Positions 20,576 to 21,493 of a stretch of 21,493 nucleotides of DNA are shown piece after piece; position 1 is the first letter of the stretch, and each line of letters begins with the position of its first letter. Position numbers and translations under genes: made by a program. The stretch covers positions 1 through 21,493 of the forward strand of contig MEDY01000451.1 of assembly GCA_001724265.1 (NCBI GenBank), given 5' to 3'. Source of the stretch: Rhizaria sp. SCN 62-66. Its lineage: Eukaryota > Rhizaria, unplaced. The notes under the pieces were generated by a model. That model was not told the origin of the DNA, searched no databases, and worked only from the letters and a program-made list of their open reading frames with translations.

Positions 20576-20595
20576 ACTTCTCAATGAAACATCTT

Positions 20596-20747
20596 TTAGA
20601 TGGCGAAGAAGGATTCCGTGTCCAGAAACGGCGCGCACACCTTGATCTGGTCGCTACAAACGACCGACTCGCCAATTAGAGTTCGATTGTTAATATTTGC
20701 GACGTTACTGACATCGCCGATAACACTAACACTACGAATGATTATAT
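20596..20747 (-). other. Candidate terminal exon on the minus strand (possibly of the coiled-coil gene)
   Basis: Read on the minus strand, this stretch stays open and ends in TAA at 20598-20596. It encodes a plausible peptide of about 50 residues (SVSVIGDVSNVANINN, RTLIGESVVCSDQIKV, ending LDTESFFAI) with GC-ending codons in its second half, like the real exons. Possible acceptors are the AGs just before 20747 or 20731. A donor at a GTACTT near 21010 would join in phase to the candidate NIAQGK... exon through the 20731 acceptor. An open frame this short can arise by chance, and no family was recognised. Confidence 0.22.
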
Positions 20748-20850
20748 CTTCACGTCAATTAAAAGTAGCTGTCAAGAGTTCCGTGCACGAGTAAACTACT
20801 CATATGATACTCGCGCTCGTTATTCTATAAGGTGTATTCATTCTGCACAT

Positions 20851-20871
20851 AGTACGTAAGCCTTACGTACT
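20851..20871. repeat. Perfect 10-bp inverted repeat with 1-nt spacer
   Basis: AGTACGTAAG (20851-20860), spacer C, CTTACGTACT (20862-20871). It lies in AT-rich sequence between the candidate exons of the coiled-coil gene. Confidence 0.9.
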
Positions 20872-20882
20872 TATACTAGTAC

Positions 20883-20896
20883 TACATGTACATGTA
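20883..20896. repeat. Perfect 14-bp palindrome
   Basis: TACATGTACATGTA reads the same on both strands. It starts 12 nt after the preceding inverted repeat, with a further small palindrome (ACTAGT) between them. Confidence 0.9.
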
Positions 20897-21086
20897 TTAA
20901 ATAAGAGCGACGAAAGTGAAACGAATTTGTAGCGCATGTATCGCATGTATTATTGCTGTGATTGTGACGCAGTTGAAATCAAGGTAAAGTAGTAAGATTA
21001 AGTAAGTACATGAGCCCATCCAGTTGCGTGGTAACATAATGTACCAGCGCCTTGCCTTGAGCGATGTCTTCAGGCGACGCACCCGC

Positions 21087-21493
21087 CTAATTTGTATATG
21101 TGAGAACCAACGGTTTGGGCGAAACGAAAGCAGGAACGACCTGAACCGTGTTATCCCACTTACTCTCAGGCAACGCCAGCTTCTTAATCTGGTCCAGTTT
21201 CGAGTTCTTCCTGGCCCGCAGCGTGTCCACCTCAGTCTCCATCATACTAATAGCCTCTTTTAGCTCGCCAGACTTCTTCTCATTTCCCTTCACATTCTCC
21301 AGCTTCTGCTTCTGCTTCTGCTTCTCCAGCTGATCCAGCATCTGCATCTCGTCCAACTCAAGCGACGCTAGCGCATCCAGCTCTTCATCCTTCAGCTTCG
21401 TCACCTCCGCCAACAGTTGGATCTCCTGCTGATTAGGATTCTCATGCGCCTGCAGTTGCCTCCTCAGCATCTTGAGCCTCTCCGCCAGCTCCA
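21087..21493 (-). CDS. Unrecognised coiled-coil protein, 3' part only (gene continues past the window end)
   Basis: The reading frame is open from the right edge of the window (5' part missing) to a TAG at 21087-21089. It encodes about 135 residues rich in Leu, Glu, Lys and Gln with heptad-like Leu spacing: LAERLKMLRRQLQAHE, then AEVTKLKDEELDALASLEL, a QKQKQK stretch, and KEAISMMETEVDTLRARKNSKLDQIKKL, all pointing to a coiled coil. The 3' end is uncertain. Unspliced, it ends KPLVLTYTN. A strong GTAAGT at 21163-21158, just after LALPE, could instead be a donor. Splicing to an AG at 21069-21068 would give NIAQGKALVHYVTTQLDGLMY and stop at 20979, but that intron would be only 96 nt, shorter than any other here. 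No family was recognised. Convergent with importin-11. Confidence 0.6.
   Translation of the reverse strand, partial: ELAERLKMLRRQLQAHENPNQQEIQLLAEVTKLKDEELDALASLELDEMQMLDQLEKQKQKQKLENVKGNEKKSGELKEAISMMETEVDTLRARKNSKLDQIKKLALPESKWDNTVQVVPAFVSPKPLVLTYTN

Larger units (their letters stand above)
20007..20595. other. Importin-11 3' region
   Basis: No gene. Contains a TAA/AAT microsatellite (about 20158-20178), a 9-bp perfect stem-loop followed by a T run (20287-20317), an ATC repeat (about 20336-20346) and an AATAAA at 20570. Confidence 0.55.

Noticed and set aside
20600-20794. 64-codon plus-strand frame after importin-11
   Set aside because: Uses rare-looking AT-ending codons. The opposite strand gives the more protein-like reading.

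Overview
This window looks like nuclear DNA from a unicellular eukaryote. Its genes carry phase-matched GT-AG introns of about 165-237 nt. Exons are GC-rich, while introns and intergenic DNA are AT-rich. Several proteins contain long Asn/Ser/Asp/Ala homopolymer insertions. There is no operon, Shine-Dalgarno or prokaryotic signal. The gene set (PTEN, NVL/Rix7, importin-11, an RBM18-like RRM protein, a CD39-type apyrase) is generally eukaryotic, and I cannot name the species.

Layout: (1) 1-819 is mostly non-coding, with a weak minus-strand ORF and a G17 tract. (2) 820-3435, minus: GDA1/CD39 apyrase, 3 exons, with a signal peptide and a C-terminal membrane anchor. (3) 4444-9321, plus: PTEN phosphatase, 4 exons. 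A Ser/Asn/Asp insertion of about 250 residues splits its C2 domain, and a tail of about 820 disordered residues follows. (4) 10056-13694, plus: NVL/Rix7 double AAA+ ATPase, 2 exons. (5) 14098-15442, minus: RBM18-like RRM protein with an Arg/Asp-rich repeat tail, 3 exons. (6) 15967-20006, plus: importin-11, 4 exons. (7) 20596-21493, minus: the 3' part of an unrecognised coiled-coil gene whose exon structure is uncertain.

Gene order: apyrase/PTEN and RBM18-like/IPO11 are head-to-head pairs that may share bidirectional promoter regions. NVL/RBM18-like and IPO11/coiled-coil are tail-to-tail pairs. NVL acts in 60S ribosome biogenesis, and importin-11 carries proteins, including a ribosomal protein and PTEN in human cells, into the nucleus. 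PTEN and a known PTEN importer therefore lie about 6.6 kb apart here. That may be chance, but it is easy to test.

No clearly new system is present. The most unusual features are the PTEN architecture, a possible non-standard 5' splice-site consensus (C at +4 in most introns), large low-complexity insertions placed at loops of three catalytic folds, and a palindrome cluster at 20851-20896. All exon joins below were worked out by hand from splice dinucleotides, reading phase and family conservation. No alignment or database search was run.
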